Below, piece after piece: positions 1 through 9,700 of a DNA stretch of 64,000 nt. Within the stretch, counting starts at the first letter, position 1. Each line of letters begins with the position of its first letter. This stretch comes from SpSt-501 sp037481615 (lineage in GTDB: Bacteria; Desulfobacterota; Desulfobacteria; Desulfobacterales; SpSt-501): assembly GCA_037481615.1 (NCBI GenBank), contig JBBFLI010000006.1; one strand, written 5' to 3'. Made by a program: the position numbers and the translations under genes. The notes beneath the pieces are model-generated. The model searched no databases. It saw only the letters and a program-made list of their open reading frames with translations, and was not told where the DNA came from.

Positions 1-73
1 GCAGGGCCGGGTCGGCGGCGAAGGCGGCGGAGACGGCCGCCAGCCAGGGGAGGATCCAGGCGAGCGCTTTCAT
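1..73 (-). CDS. N-terminus of an exported protein (runs off the window)
   Basis: Only the first 24 codons are present. The ATG at 73-71 follows a strong ribosome-binding site (AAAGGAGG) on the minus strand. The peptide begins MKALAWILPWLAAVSAAFAA and then ADPAL, a typical Sec signal peptide with an Ala-x-Ala cleavage site, so the product is probably periplasmic or secreted. It is co-oriented with the MFS gene upstream (about 96 bp away). Function cannot be judged from this fragment. Confidence 0.6.
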   Translation of the reverse strand, partial: MKALAWILPWLAAVSAAFAADPAL

Positions 74-169
74 GGGCTTTCCCTCCTTTGCGCGCAGAGC
101 GGGAAAACAGGCGACGGGTTTCCGGGTCAGGATACCACCGGCGGCGGGCAAAGCAAAGGACCCGGCCGC

Positions 170-1408
170 TCAGGGGGCGGGCGGCGGGCAGGTCAAGGGG
201 CGCGGCAGGCGGCGGAAAGCGACCAGGGCCGCGGTGAGGTAGAAGAGGGCGACGGCCGCGAAAACGGATCGGTAGCCGAAGAGCAGGCCGATCGTCACCC
301 CCACCATCGGCGCGAGCGCGCGGGCGGCCGCGTTGACCGAGTTGTCCAGCCCGTAGACCGCCCCTTCCTCGCCGCAGTCGGTGTAGCGGGCGAGCAGCGC
401 GCTCACGCCGGTGACGATGCCGCCGTGGGCGATGCCGGCCACGAGGTGGAGCAGGAGAAAGGCCATGCTCCGCTCGGTGACGACCTGGAGCAGGAACGCC
501 AGGCCGCCGGCGAGGGCGCAGGCGGCGACGATCGGGCGGTGGCCGGCCCGGTCGCCCAGGCGTCCCAGGAAAACGGCGGCGATGGCGGCGGCGACCGAGG
601 AAGCCCCGATCACCGTGCCGGTAAAGCGGTTCACGCCGGCGGGGTCGGAGAGGAGCTCGAGGGCGAAGAGCGGGAGAATGGGAACGAAGGCCATGCGGCA
701 AAGGGAATCGATGAACCGCAGGAGGTAGGCGGGCAGAACGCCGGGTGCCCCGAGAACGTGCCGCCACTCCCGGCGGAAGCCGGGATGCGCGGGCCGCGGC
801 CGCTCCGCGGGGATAGGCGGCTCACGCACCCCGAAGGCGACGATCACGCCGGCGAGCGCCAGCAGCCCGCTGGTGACATGGAAGGCCGCCGCGTAGCCGA
901 AGGCGTCGGCCACGGCGCCCCCGATCACCGGGCCGAGGCCCACCCCCGCGGCCAGCCCGACCTGGAGCAGGCCCATGGCCCATCCCGAACGCTCGCGGGG
1001 TGCGGCGGCGGCGACCAGGGCGTTCGCCGCGGCGATCGTCCCGGTGACCATCCCCTGGAGCGTCCGCAGGAGAACCAGCTCCTCGGCCGATCGCACGAAG
1101 GCCATCAGCCCCAGCAGCAGCGCTCCCCCGAACATGGCGCGCTCCACCATGAGCTTTTTGCCCCAGCGGTCGGCGAGCGCCCCCCAGAACGGCGAGGCGA
1201 GGGCCATGGAGAACGCCTGCCCGGAGAAGACGAGGCCGGAAAGCAGATCGGTGTCGGTTCCGGTCGCCGAACCGAGAGACCGGACGTAGAGGGGAAGAAA
1301 GGGAAAGACGCTCGAAAAGCCGACCGAGGAGATCACCTGGCAGAACACCATCACGGCGAGCGTTCGTTTCCATGCGGGATCGGCCTCGATCGGCTGGTCG
1401 GCGCTCAT
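170..1408 (-). CDS. Major facilitator superfamily drug/efflux transporter
   Basis: A 412-residue protein with about twelve hydrophobic segments in two halves. It is a member of the major facilitator superfamily, probably a proton-driven exporter in the cytoplasmic membrane. The loop between helices 2 and 3 carries the family signature (FWGALADRWGKK), and the second half repeats it (FLGRLGDRAGHR). The start at 1408 is supported by GGAG a few bases upstream. It lies 24 bp downstream of the PA2779-like gene and probably shares its transcript. The substrate is unknown; family members export drugs or small metabolites. Confidence 0.85.
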   Translation of the reverse strand: MSADQPIEADPAWKRTLAVMVFCQVISSVGFSSVFPFLPLYVRSLGSATGTDTDLLSGLVFSGQAFSMALASPFWGALADRWGKKLMVERAMFGGALLLGLMAFVRSAEELVLLRTLQGMVTGTIAAANALVAAAAPRERSGWAMGLLQVGLAAGVGLGPVIGGAVADAFGYAAAFHVTSGLLALAGVIVAFGVREPPIPAERPRPAHPGFRREWRHVLGAPGVLPAYLLRFIDSLCRMAFVPILPLFALELLSDPAGVNRFTGTVIGASSVAAAIAAVFLGRLGDRAGHRPIVAACALAGGLAFLLQVVTERSMAFLLLHLVAGIAHGGIVTGVSALLARYTDCGEEGAVYGLDNSVNAAARALAPMVGVTIGLLFGYRSVFAAVALFYLTAALVAFRRLPRPLTCPPPAP

Positions 1409-1432
1409 CGGGCTCCGCGGGCGGATAGGGGG

Positions 1433-1849
1433 CTACCGGTGTTTGCGCACGAAGGGGAAGACGTCCGTCAGGCCGAGAAGGTCGGTCAGCAGCAGAACGA
1501 GAAAGACGATCAGGATCGCCGTGACCAGAACCCCGACGGCGCCGGAACCGGCGGGCAGCGAATCGATCCGGCGGGCGATCTCCCGGGCCTCGGCATCGGA
1601 GAGGGCGTCGACGCGGGCCCGGGCTTCTTCGGGGTCGATCCCCTGCGCCCGGAGGCGCGCCTGCACCTCCTCGCGGGCGAGCAGGCTCCGGATCATTTCG
1701 CGCGCCGCATCGGGCGACCGATCCTGCGGCAAGAGATCGGCGGTGGGGACGAGGGCGGCGAAAGCCCGCCCCGCGGGCAGGGCCGTGAGGAGCATCCAGG
1801 CGGCAAGGACCCAGCAAAGCGGTCTAAGCAGGGGCATTCTCGTGAACAT
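1433..1849 (-). CDS. PA2779-like small membrane protein
   Basis: A 138-residue protein started at 1849, where AAGGAGG sits correctly upstream; a longer frame to 1906 has no such site. Residues about 10-32 form a signal peptide or first membrane helix. The middle (LLAREEVQARLRAQGID, then PEEARARVDALSDAEAREI) is a charged amphipathic region, and residues about 107-128 (GVLVTAILIVFLVLLLTDLL) form a C-terminal membrane helix. This pattern matches the PA2779 family of unknown function. Family members are often beside a PA2778-type cysteine peptidase, which is not seen here. It heads a minus-strand group with the MFS gene. Confidence 0.6.
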   Translation of the reverse strand: MFTRMPLLRPLCWVLAAWMLLTALPAGRAFAALVPTADLLPQDRSPDAAREMIRSLLAREEVQARLRAQGIDPEEARARVDALSDAEAREIARRIDSLPAGSGAVGVLVTAILIVFLVLLLTDLLGLTDVFPFVRKHR

Positions 1850-1974
1850 GGTTCGTTTTTCCTCCTTGGGTGCGCCGTGGGATCCGTGATATGGGATCCG
1901 GATCAAGGAATCCTATCGCAAGCTTCCGGGGATCTGCAACCGGCCGGCCACGCGAGCCGGTCTCGGGGGTCTTC

Positions 1975-3204
1975 ATGGAGACGGCCGTCGGCTTTCGCGC
2001 TGCACTCGCCCTGACGCTCAGCCGGGTCTCCCCGCTCCCGGCGGAGGAGCTGCCTCTCGCCGGGGCGGTCGGCCGCAGCCTGGCCGCGGAGATCCTGGCC
2101 CGGGTGGACTGCCCCCTCCATGCGACATCGCGCCGCGACGGCTATGCGGTGTTTTCCGAAGACCTTCGATGCGCGGCGCCGGGGCAACCCGTCCGGTTGC
2201 ACCTGGCCGGGCGTTCGGGCGCGGGGGACGCGCGCGGCGGGCGCATCGAGCGCGGCGAGGCCTACCGCGTCACCACCGGGGCCCCCCTGCCGGAGGGGGC
2301 GGACGCGGTCCTCTCCGAGGAGTACGCCGCACTCGAGGGGGACGGGGTCCTGTGCCGGAACACGGCCGAGACGGGTCGCAACGTTCTCTCCCGCGGGGCC
2401 GACGTCCGCGCCGGCGAGCGGATCGCCGAGGCGGGCGCGCGGCTTACGCCGCCGCTTCTGGCCCGGATCGCCGCTTCCGGCCACGCGCGGGTGCCGGTCG
2501 TGGGCAATCCCCGCGTAGCCGTCCTCGCCACCGGAAGCGAGCTCGTCCTCCCCGGGGAACCGCTCACGGCCGGCAAGCTCTACGCCAGCAACCTCGTCCA
2601 GATCTCGGGCTGGCTCTCCCGCTTCGGATTTCCCGCGCAGACCGGAATCGTCCCGGACCGGCGGGCGGCGATCGCCGCCGCCCTCGAGCAGGCGCTTTCG
2701 CGTTGCGACGCGCTGGTCACCTGCGGCGGCGCCTGGGGGAGCGAAAGGGATTTGACCTGGAAGGCCGCGCTGGATGTGGGGATGCAGGGAGTTTACCTCC
2801 GCGTGCGGATGAGCCCGGGAAAACCGGTCGGCTTCGGCCTGGTTGCGGGGAAGCCGCTTTTTCTCCTTCCGGGCGGGCCCTCGGCCAACGAGACGGCTTT
2901 CCTCACCCTCGCCCTCCCGGCCCTCTTGCGCATGCGGGGCGACCCCCTGCCCGCCTTTCCCCGGATCCGGGTCCGGCTCGCCGCAGCCGTCGACGGGGAA
3001 CGCGGCTGGACGCGCTTCGTTCCGGTGCGGCTTGCGGCCGGCGAGGACGTGCCCCGGGCGTTTCCCCTCCGCGGCGGAAGCCAGTTGCGCTCGCTCGCCG
3101 ACAAACAGGCGCTGGTGGTGTTGCCCGAGGAGCGGAACGGGGCGGCCGCGGGGGACATCGCTGGGGCGGAGCTCCTGGAGGTTTCCGATCTCTATGAACC
3201 CTGA
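1975..3204 (+). CDS. moeA: Molybdopterin molybdenumtransferase MoeA
   Basis: MoeA inserts molybdate (or tungstate) into adenylylated molybdopterin to make the mature cofactor in the cytoplasm. The 409-residue length is normal. Family motifs are all visible: TTGAPLPEGADAV, VAVLATGSELV, GKLYASN, the MPT-binding loop CDALVTCGGAWGSERD, RMSPGKPVGFG, and LFLLPGGPSANETAF. I start it at the ATG at 1975 (METAVGF) because the open frame further upstream has no family-like sequence. Its last codons overlap the start of the small Fe-S selenoprotein by 11 bp, so the two are probably co-translated. The molybdoenzyme operon on the other strand is the likely local client. Confidence 0.9.
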   Translation: METAVGFRAALALTLSRVSPLPAEELPLAGAVGRSLAAEILARVDCPLHATSRRDGYAVFSEDLRCAAPGQPVRLHLAGRSGAGDARGGRIERGEAYRVTTGAPLPEGADAVLSEEYAALEGDGVLCRNTAETGRNVLSRGADVRAGERIAEAGARLTPPLLARIAASGHARVPVVGNPRVAVLATGSELVLPGEPLTAGKLYASNLVQISGWLSRFGFPAQTGIVPDRRAAIAAALEQALSRCDALVTCGGAWGSERDLTWKAALDVGMQGVYLRVRMSPGKPVGFGLVAGKPLFLLPGGPSANETAFLTLALPALLRMRGDPLPAFPRIRVRLAAAVDGERGWTRFVPVRLAAGEDVPRAFPLRGGSQLRSLADKQALVVLPEERNGAAAGDIAGAELLEVSDLYEP

Positions 3205-3445
3205 GAACGGTCAGTCGGAAGCGGAGATGATCTGCTTCTGCTTCGGGTACACGCGGGGCGCGATCGCGGCGGATTTTGCGGCAAACGGTCGATCCCGGAT
3301 TCTCGAGGAGATCCTTGCCGCCAAGCGGCTGGGGGCCTGCCGCTGTGCGCAGGCGAACCCCCGCGGCACCTGATGCCTGCCCGAGGTCCGCCGGGTGCTG
3401 GACGAATGCCGCAAGCGGGCCCCCGGGGGGCCGGGGCGACCTTAA
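3194..3445 (+). CDS. Small Fe-S (CopZ N-domain/BFD-like) selenoprotein with an in-frame UGA
   Basis: The frame opens at ATG 3194, inside the end of moeA, meets TGA at 3371-3373, and continues in frame to TAA at 3443-3445. Read with the TGA as selenocysteine it gives 83 residues. Conserved positions are Cys14 and Cys16 (MICFCFG), Cys49 and Cys51 (ACRCAQANPRGT), then Sec60-Cys61 followed by LPEVRRVLDE. From memory, the related metallochaperone-type [2Fe-2S] domain has Cys-Cys-Leu-Gly-x-Val at this spot, so Sec replaces the first Cys of the pair. A hairpin follows the TGA. The end overlaps the convergent HdrB-like gene by 4 bp. Role (metal or electron carrier) is inferred. Confidence 0.72.
3374..3403 (+). 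promoter_or_regulatory. Candidate bacterial SECIS hairpin for UGA at 3371
   Basis: Directly after the TGA, CCCG (3380-3383) can pair with CGGG (3392-3395) around a loop reading AGGTCCGC. An alternative stem GTCC/GGAC (3386-3389 with 3400-3403) puts GGGT in the loop, about 20 nt after the UGA. The AGGUC loop resembles the SelB-binding loop of E. coli fdhF mRNA. The first hairpin is slightly closer to the UGA than usual, so which fold is used is unclear. Confidence 0.5.
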
Positions 3446-4305
3446 ACGGCGATCCCTTTGCGGCGCAAAAGCGGGCGCGGGTCGATCAGGTGACGCGAAA
3501 ACCAGTCGCGCCGGGTGGAGTCGAAGGCGAGCGCGATCAGCTCCGAGAAATGGAAGATCGGGATGGGCGCTTTCAGCGTGCAGCGCACCTCGAGGTTCAT
3601 GTGGCACATGGCGCACGCGGTGACCACGCAGTCGGCTCCGCTGTCGGCCGCGTTCTGCAGGATCGCGTTCACCTTGGGGGTGACGATGTCCGGGCGGGCG
3701 ACGGTGAGAAAGGTCCCGCAGCACTGGGTGGAAGAGGCCCAGAGCACGGAACGCATCCCGAGGTTGCCGAGCACCCGCTCCATGATCCCGTGATGGTCGG
3801 CGCTCGCTCTGAGCGGCGCCGGCCGGTTGAGCATGCACCCGTAATAGGGGGCGAAGGTGAGGTCGAGGGCGGCGAGCGCGCCGTTTTCGGCGCGCGAGCG
3901 CCAGTCGATCTCGGCCAAAAGCCCGAAGAAATGCCGGACGTGCAGATCCGGATCGTAGGGCCTTCCCCAGAGCGATTCGTAGCGCCTGCGGGCCTCGGGG
4001 TCGTTTTTCAGGATGTGCTGGGCATGCTTCAGGCGCAGCGTGCAGCTCGGGCAGGCCGTGACGAGCGGCCGGCCGGGCGGGGCGAGCGCCAAGTTGCGGC
4101 TGGCGAGATCGAAAGCGAGCCTGTGGCTCACACTGTGGGCCGAGGAGCTGCCGCAGCAGTTCCAGTCCGGGATCTCGACCAGGCGGATGCCCAGCCGGGC
4201 GCAGGATTCGATCAGCGACTGGTTGTTCTCCTTCGCCGTGGTGGCGAGCGAACAGCCCGGGAAATAGGAAACCTCGATCGGCGCGGGGCGGCCGGCGGGG
4301 GTCAT
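3442..4305 (-). CDS. HdrB-like CCG-domain protein (heterodisulfide reductase subunit B family)
   Basis: A 287-residue cytoplasmic protein with two CCG domains. The first has YFPGCS, WNCCGSSSAH and ACPSC; the second has YYGCML, TQCCGT and ACAMC. In HdrB these cysteines hold the non-cubane [4Fe-4S] clusters that reduce disulfides. Its ATG overlaps the stop of the HdrC-like gene (ATGA at 4302-4305), so the two are translationally coupled and probably form a HdrBC pair. They close the minus-strand operon of the molybdopterin oxidoreductase, suggesting electron transfer between quinone or thiol pools and that enzyme. No HdrA is nearby. Its actual substrate is unknown. Confidence 0.85.
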   Translation of the reverse strand: MTPAGRPAPIEVSYFPGCSLATTAKENNQSLIESCARLGIRLVEIPDWNCCGSSSAHSVSHRLAFDLASRNLALAPPGRPLVTACPSCTLRLKHAQHILKNDPEARRRYESLWGRPYDPDLHVRHFFGLLAEIDWRSRAENGALAALDLTFAPYYGCMLNRPAPLRASADHHGIMERVLGNLGMRSVLWASSTQCCGTFLTVARPDIVTPKVNAILQNAADSGADCVVTACAMCHMNLEVRCTLKAPIPIFHFSELIALAFDSTRRDWFSRHLIDPRPLLRRKGIAV

Positions 4306-4856
4306 GGGCGGAACACCTTCTGGATCGCCTCGCTGTCCGCGATGCGCGAGGGGGTGAGATCGAGCTTGCGCTTGGCGAGCATGCGCAGGCCCACGTCGAG
4401 GTCGCTGAAGAGGTCGCGTTTCTTCAGTTTGTAGCGGAGCATGATCTCCAGCTTGTGGGTGCGGCCGTAGCGCGCGATCGAGTTCAGCACCTCGCGGTGA
4501 AAGGCGAGAATGTCGGGCTCGACCGGCTCAACGCCCTCGGCGAGCGCCCGCTCCCGCAGGGCGTCCATGACGCCGGGGATGTCGATCGCCATGGGGCACT
4601 GGATCGAGCAGGTGTGGCAGCCGACGCAGATCCAGATCGTGTTGCAGGTGAGCGCCTCCTGCTTCAGACCGAGCTGAACCAAGCGCATGACGCCGTTCGG
4701 CATGTAATCCATGTGGTCGCTGAAGGGGCAGCCCCCGCTGCAGCTGCGGCACTGCAGGCAGGCATGGAAGTCGGTGCCCGCCAGGCGCTTGATCTCTCGG
4801 GAGAATTGAGGGTCCAGCGCCCCCAGGCGGATCGGGGGTCCTTCAGGCAGCGCCAT
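4302..4856 (-). CDS. HdrC-like 4Fe-4S ferredoxin-domain protein
   Basis: A 184-residue protein with two cluster motifs, ACLQCRSCSGGCPFS near residue 33 and ICVGCHTCSIQCP near residue 75, as in HdrC, each binding a [4Fe-4S] cluster. The C-terminal third is basic and helical (LRYKLKKRDLFSDLDVGLRM), again like HdrC. It normally passes electrons to HdrB. The start at 4856 has GGAG upstream. It lies 33 bp after the molybdopterin-binding gene and is coupled to the HdrB-like gene by a 4-bp overlap. Confidence 0.85.
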   Translation of the reverse strand: MALPEGPPIRLGALDPQFSREIKRLAGTDFHACLQCRSCSGGCPFSDHMDYMPNGVMRLVQLGLKQEALTCNTIWICVGCHTCSIQCPMAIDIPGVMDALRERALAEGVEPVEPDILAFHREVLNSIARYGRTHKLEIMLRYKLKKRDLFSDLDVGLRMLAKRKLDLTPSRIADSEAIQKVFRP

Positions 4857-4889
4857 CGCCGATGCACTCCTTCCCTTGCGGCGGACGGA

Positions 4890-5921
4890 TCAGGCCCCCT
4901 TGCCGAAGGCGCAGTGCGGGAAAACGCACGGCTTGCAGTCCTGGCAGAGACCCCCGTGCCCGAGGAAGGCGAGTTCCTTTTTGCCGATGCGTTCTCCGGC
5001 CAGAATCCGCGGCAGGATGAGGTCCAGCACCGTGGCCCGGTGATACAGGCCGCAGGCGGGCACGCCGAGCAAGGGGGTATCCCCGATCCAGGCGACCAGG
5101 AACATCGCCCCCGGCAGGGCGGCTGCGCCGTAGTGGATTTCGCGGGCGCCGGTCTCGCGGATGGCAAGACGCGTCACATCGTCGGGGTCGACGCTCATGC
5201 CGCCGGAGAGCAAAAGCAGATCGCAGCCGGCGGCGAGCAGCCCGGTGATCGCCCGGCGGATGAGCTCGGTGTCGTCGGGCGCAAAGCGCACGGAGGCGAC
5301 CTCGCCCCCCAAGGCTTGGATCTTTTCCGTGAGGAGGGGGGCGAAGCGGTCCTGAATCAGGCCGTGATAGACCTCGCTTCCCGTGATCACCACGCCCGCC
5401 TTCGCCCGGCGCAGCGTTCGGACCTGGACCACCCCGCCTTCCTGGCGGGCGATCGCCGCCGCGCGGTCAATCGGGGCGCGCTTCATCACGAGGGGGATCG
5501 CCCGCGTTGCCGCCACGATCTTCCCCGCGGTGACGAGGCTGTGGGTGTGGAGGGTGGCGCACATCACCTCGTCGACCAGGTTGAAGGCGGCGAGCGCCGC
5601 GGCGTTGACGTGGAGCAGCCCGTCGCGGGCGGCGCGGATCGTGATTTTCCCCTCCCGCGGGTCGTTCTCCCAGGCGGTCCCCGGGCCGGCAAGGGCCGCG
5701 GCGAGCAAGACCGCCGCCTCGTTTTCGTGGATCTCGTCCTCGCCGATCTCGAGGACGTAGAGGTGGTTCTTGCCGAGCTTCTGCAGGCGGCAGAGATCCT
5801 CTGCGCACACGGTATGTCCCTTGCGGAAGGCCGGCCCCTTGAACTCGCCGGGGCGGATTTCGGTGATATCGTGGGCGAGCCGTGTGCCCACGGCGTCCTG
5901 CAGCCGGATTTTCTTCATCAT
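4890..5921 (-). CDS. Molybdopterin-binding domain protein with Cys-rich tail
   Basis: A 343-residue protein related to the MPT-binding (MogA/MoeA domain 3) fold. The central part has VVITGSEVYHGLIQD and DLLLLSGGMSVDPDDVT, the two cofactor-loop motifs. The N-terminal part (MKKIRLQDAVGTRLAHDITE) is typical of stand-alone homologues. The C-terminus carries extra cysteines, CQDCKPCVFPHC, which could bind a metal or Fe-S cluster. Because it sits in the operon of a molybdopterin enzyme, it may carry or insert the cofactor for that enzyme. Two ATG codons lie at 5921 and 5918; GGGAAG upstream fits either. It is not a full MoeA; the true moeA is at 1975-3204. Confidence 0.75.
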   Translation of the reverse strand: MMKKIRLQDAVGTRLAHDITEIRPGEFKGPAFRKGHTVCAEDLCRLQKLGKNHLYVLEIGEDEIHENEAAVLLAAALAGPGTAWENDPREGKITIRAARDGLLHVNAAALAAFNLVDEVMCATLHTHSLVTAGKIVAATRAIPLVMKRAPIDRAAAIARQEGGVVQVRTLRRAKAGVVITGSEVYHGLIQDRFAPLLTEKIQALGGEVASVRFAPDDTELIRRAITGLLAAGCDLLLLSGGMSVDPDDVTRLAIRETGAREIHYGAAALPGAMFLVAWIGDTPLLGVPACGLYHRATVLDLILPRILAGERIGKKELAFLGHGGLCQDCKPCVFPHCAFGKGA

Positions 5922-5987
5922 CGCTTCCCGTCCTTGTCCGACACGATGGAAATTGAGGCGAACGGCCTCCGCCGGCCGGCCCGCCGA

Positions 5988-6698
5988 TCAACGCAGCACG
6001 ATCACCTCCGCCGCCGGTCGTTCGCCCCCCGGGCCGGGTTCGGCCGCATCATGCGGGGCCTCCAGGCCGGGGGGCTCCCCGGGTGTCCAGTTCATCTGCG
6101 GCCAGCAAATCTCGCGCGCCTGGGTGAAGTAGGCCCCGCCGGCGCAGGGGCGGCAGAGCGTCATCCCTTCGCGCCGGACTTCGCGGCCGTCGCGCACGAG
6201 CTGCCCGCAGCGATCGCAGGCGACCTTGCTGCGGCTCGGGCCGGGAAGATCGAAGGGCCGCAGGGGGATGCGCACCTCCTGCACGCGGAAGAGCACGCTG
6301 TCCGGCATGCGGCAGTAGCCGACGAGCTGCTGCCGCGAACGGCCGCAGATCTCGGGGGCGTAAGCCGAGGCGAGGTCGCGGGCTTCCTCGGTGGAGAGCA
6401 CGCGCACGGCTTTTCCGGTTTCCAGGTTGAGGAAGGAGGCGGCCATGATGCCGTAGTTGACGAATTTCAGGCTGCGACGGCCGAGCTTCGTTCCGGTCAC
6501 GTGCGCGACGGCGTCGGCCGTGCAGCGGTCCATCTCCACGAAGACGATCAGCTTCTTGATCTGCTCGCGGCGCGAAGGGTCCTCGAGGCCGATCAGGCGG
6601 CAGCCGAGCATGGCCATGCGCACGCCCACCACCTGCCCCGGGCACAGGTGCCCGTGGGCGGCGGCGGATTGCTGGAGCAGATCCGCAAAGGGTTTCAT
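5988..6698 (-). CDS. FmdE-family protein with zinc ribbon
   Basis: A 236-residue protein. The N-terminal domain (HGHLCPGQVVGVRMAM, then CTADAVAHVTGTKLGR) matches FmdE, named from the formylmethanofuran dehydrogenase operon and often found beside molybdo- or tungstoenzymes. A zinc-ribbon follows at about residues 165-195 (CDRCGQLVRDG and TLCRPCAGG). The last 35 residues are low complexity. The start at 6698 has CGGAGA upstream. The gene is 25 bp after the catalytic subunit in the same operon. FmdE function is not settled; a role in cofactor or metal delivery to the oxidoreductase is inferred. Confidence 0.8.
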   Translation of the reverse strand: MKPFADLLQQSAAAHGHLCPGQVVGVRMAMLGCRLIGLEDPSRREQIKKLIVFVEMDRCTADAVAHVTGTKLGRRSLKFVNYGIMAASFLNLETGKAVRVLSTEEARDLASAYAPEICGRSRQQLVGYCRMPDSVLFRVQEVRIPLRPFDLPGPSRSKVACDRCGQLVRDGREVRREGMTLCRPCAGGAYFTQAREICWPQMNWTPGEPPGLEAPHDAAEPGPGGERPAAEVIVLR

Positions 6699-6723
6699 GG
6701 TCCGTTCTCCGTGAGCTCCGGCT

Positions 6724-9700
6724 TCAGGCGCGGACGATCTTCACCTGGCTCTGGTAGAAGACCGCGCTTCCACCCACCATGTCCCCGAGCGTGGTGTTGC
6801 GGAGCACGGGGTCGACCCGCATGGCGGCGTTGGCATGCAGGCCGCGAATCCGGCGCTCATCCCTCCGGAAGGGCTTGCCGTCGATCTCGAAAGCCATCGC
6901 CCCCTGCGCCCAGTGACCGTGGCCGAGCGAGAAGGCCACCACGCCGGGCCGGAGCCCCTGAAGGACCTTGACCTTGCCCGCGATGGGAAGGCGGGTCCCG
7001 TTTCCGAGATCCCAGACGCCTTCCTCGTTGGTGGCGGAAACGATCCGCACCCGGTCGCCGGACTTAAGCCCCAGACGGCGGGCGTCGGCGGCCGAAATCT
7101 CGACGTAGTTTTCCGGATAGACCGCGTTCAGCCAGTAGTTCCCCACGGTGCGGGTCTTGGTCTGGGTGATGTACTTGTACGTGATGAGGGTCATGTCGTA
7201 GCCCGACGTGCGGTCGGGGAGGAGGTTTCCCTTGCAGTCCGCAGGGCCGGGCAGGAAGTCCGGGTGGGGATGATAGGGCCGGCCGGTCATGGAATTCTTC
7301 GTCGTGGCGAGATTTTCGAAGTAGAGCCCGATCATCCTGTCGTAGGCGTTCACAAGGCGCCCGTCCTTGTAGGCCTTGGCGTAGCTCTGGAACCGGCCGC
7401 CGCGGTTGAGGACCCAGACGACATGGGGCCATAGGTCCTCGCCCACCACCCTCTTCCAGCGCTCGGGGTCGAAGACCGTCTTCGGCAGGTGGCGGCGCGC
7501 CTCGAGGAAGATGCGCATCTCCTCGGCGTCGGCCGCCGGCACCCGCTCCGAGCCGTCCTCCTTGTCGCCCCAGGCCACGTTGGCGATCATGCGCAGGTAG
7601 AGATCTTCCTCGCGCTTGAGGTGCAGGCCCGGTCCCAGGGCGTTTTCGCCGTAGCCCGGAAGCTTCAGCTTCTCCGCGAAGGCCAGGATCAGCGCCTCGA
7701 GGTTCATCGGCATCTCCTCACCGAAGACCTTCACGGTTTCGACGAGCGGCGCCACGGCCGGCTGCCGGATGGGGAAGACCTTGGGGGCGACCGAGGGGTG
7801 GGCTCCGGGGAACTCCCAGCGCTCGAGGTAGGTCGTGTCCGGGAAGATGTAGTCGGCGTACATCGTGGTCTCGCCGATCACGATGTCGGAGGCGATGAAC
7901 AGGGGCAGCTTCCGGGTGTCTTTCAGGATTTCGATCAACTTGTGTCCCGCGGGGAGCGCGTAGACCGGCGAGCCCATGTAGAGGAACAGGGCCTTGATCG
8001 GATAGGGATACTGGTCGCCGATACTGGGGATGACCTCCTGATAGATGTCCGAAGAGAAGGGGTACCAGGGCCGTTTGGCCGGAAACCCCTGGAAAAGCGT
8101 GGTCTTGTCATAGACCTGGCTGTGGCGGATGAGGTTCACGCCCCAGGGGCGGATGTCGCCGGCGAAGCGCCTGGTCGTATCGAAAGGTTTGCCCCGCCGG
8201 TTGCCTACGTGATTCCACGTGGTGGCCTTGCAGAGCCCGCCTTGCCAGCCCGTGTTGCCGATCAGCGCGTTGACCGTATACCAGGCGGTGACATTGTAAA
8301 AGCCGTTGGTGTGCTGGGAAACCCCGCGGTGCAGGTCGGCCACCGCTTTTTTCCCATGACTGGTGAACTCCTTGGCGATGTCGAGGACGTCGGATGCGCG
8401 CACGCCGGCCGTTTCGCACCAGTCCTCGAAGCTCTTGGCTTGCGCGGCCTCGAAAATGATCTGCAGCACGCTCTTCGCCCGGATGCCGTTCACATCCGTG
8501 TCCACGAGAATCTCGCCTTCCACGGCGTTTTTCTCGTCGTTGGGGTCGAAGGAGACGAAGTCGGCGCCGGCCTTGACGACAAAGGCGTCGAAATCCCAGC
8601 TCGACCCATCCTTGCGGGCGCGCGGCTCCTTGGGTCGCCCGAGGTCCGAGGCGCGCAAGAATTTGCCGGGTTTGCCGTCGTCGCCGATCTTCACCAGCCA
8701 GGCGGCCTGGGACCAGGTGGGCTCGCCGTCGGCCCGGGCCGCCGCCTTGTTCGCGTTGGCGAGGTAGCCCGCATCGTAGCGCCGGTTCTCGATGATCCAG
8801 CGGATCATCGCCATGGCGATCGCCGGCACCCCGTTAACCGGTTCGACGGGCAGCCATTTCCAGGCTCGGGCGGCGGTTTTCGAGCACCGCGGGTCGATCA
8901 CCGCGATCTTCATGCGGCCGTCGACGGTCCCCTCGGTCACTTTCTGGGCGCGAAGCGGCGGTCCGTAGTTCGCCTCGAAGGGATTGGCGCCGACGAAGAT
9001 GCAGAACTCGGCGTTGCCGGTGTCCGCCTGCCAGTAAAACTTGCTCCCGCCGCTGAATTTCCCCTCGACGAACTGGTCGCTCATCGCCTTGCCGGCAAAG
9101 TAGAGGGAGCCCTGGCAGACCGTCGTGTGGCCGTGATAGTTGACCGAGCCGCAGGAGTAGGCGAAGAAATCCCGCAGCAGGTCGGCCCGACCGTTTTTCA
9201 GACGCCCCCAGTTCAGGCAGAGCTGATTGTTCTTCGGCCCCAGGTCCGGGTGGTCGGGGTCGATCAGCACATGGAGGTTTTCGGCGTGCTTGGCCTTGAA
9301 CTCCTCGATCGTCATCTTCTTCGCGGCGACCAGGGCGGCGTCGTCGGCCAGGGCCTTGGCGATCTTGGGATCGCGGAGCACGACGATGTCCTTGAGCCCC
9401 TCGACCCGCCCCTCGCCGAAGAGGTCGCCGCCGTTGACGATCTCCTCCACCGCCTGCTCGAAGGGGATCGTTTTCCACTTGTTCTCGCCGCGCTTCCCGG
9501 CGCGCTTGAGCACCTTGACGATGCGGTAGGGGTCATAGAGCGTCTGGAGACCGGCCTGCCCCTTGGGGCACAGCGAGCCCTCGATGGTCGCCGCCTGGGT
9601 GATCGGCGTCTCCTCGGGGATCTGGGGGGTCATGCACCAGGGGTTGTAGGGGTTGCCATCGATCTTCGCCACCTTGCCGCCGACCAGCTTGACCTTCATG

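Noticed and set aside
425..2014. Long plus-strand open frame opposite the MFS gene
   Set aside because: It is a shadow of the minus-strand MFS and PA2779-like genes in GC-rich DNA; composition is Gly/Arg/Glu-rich without any domain.
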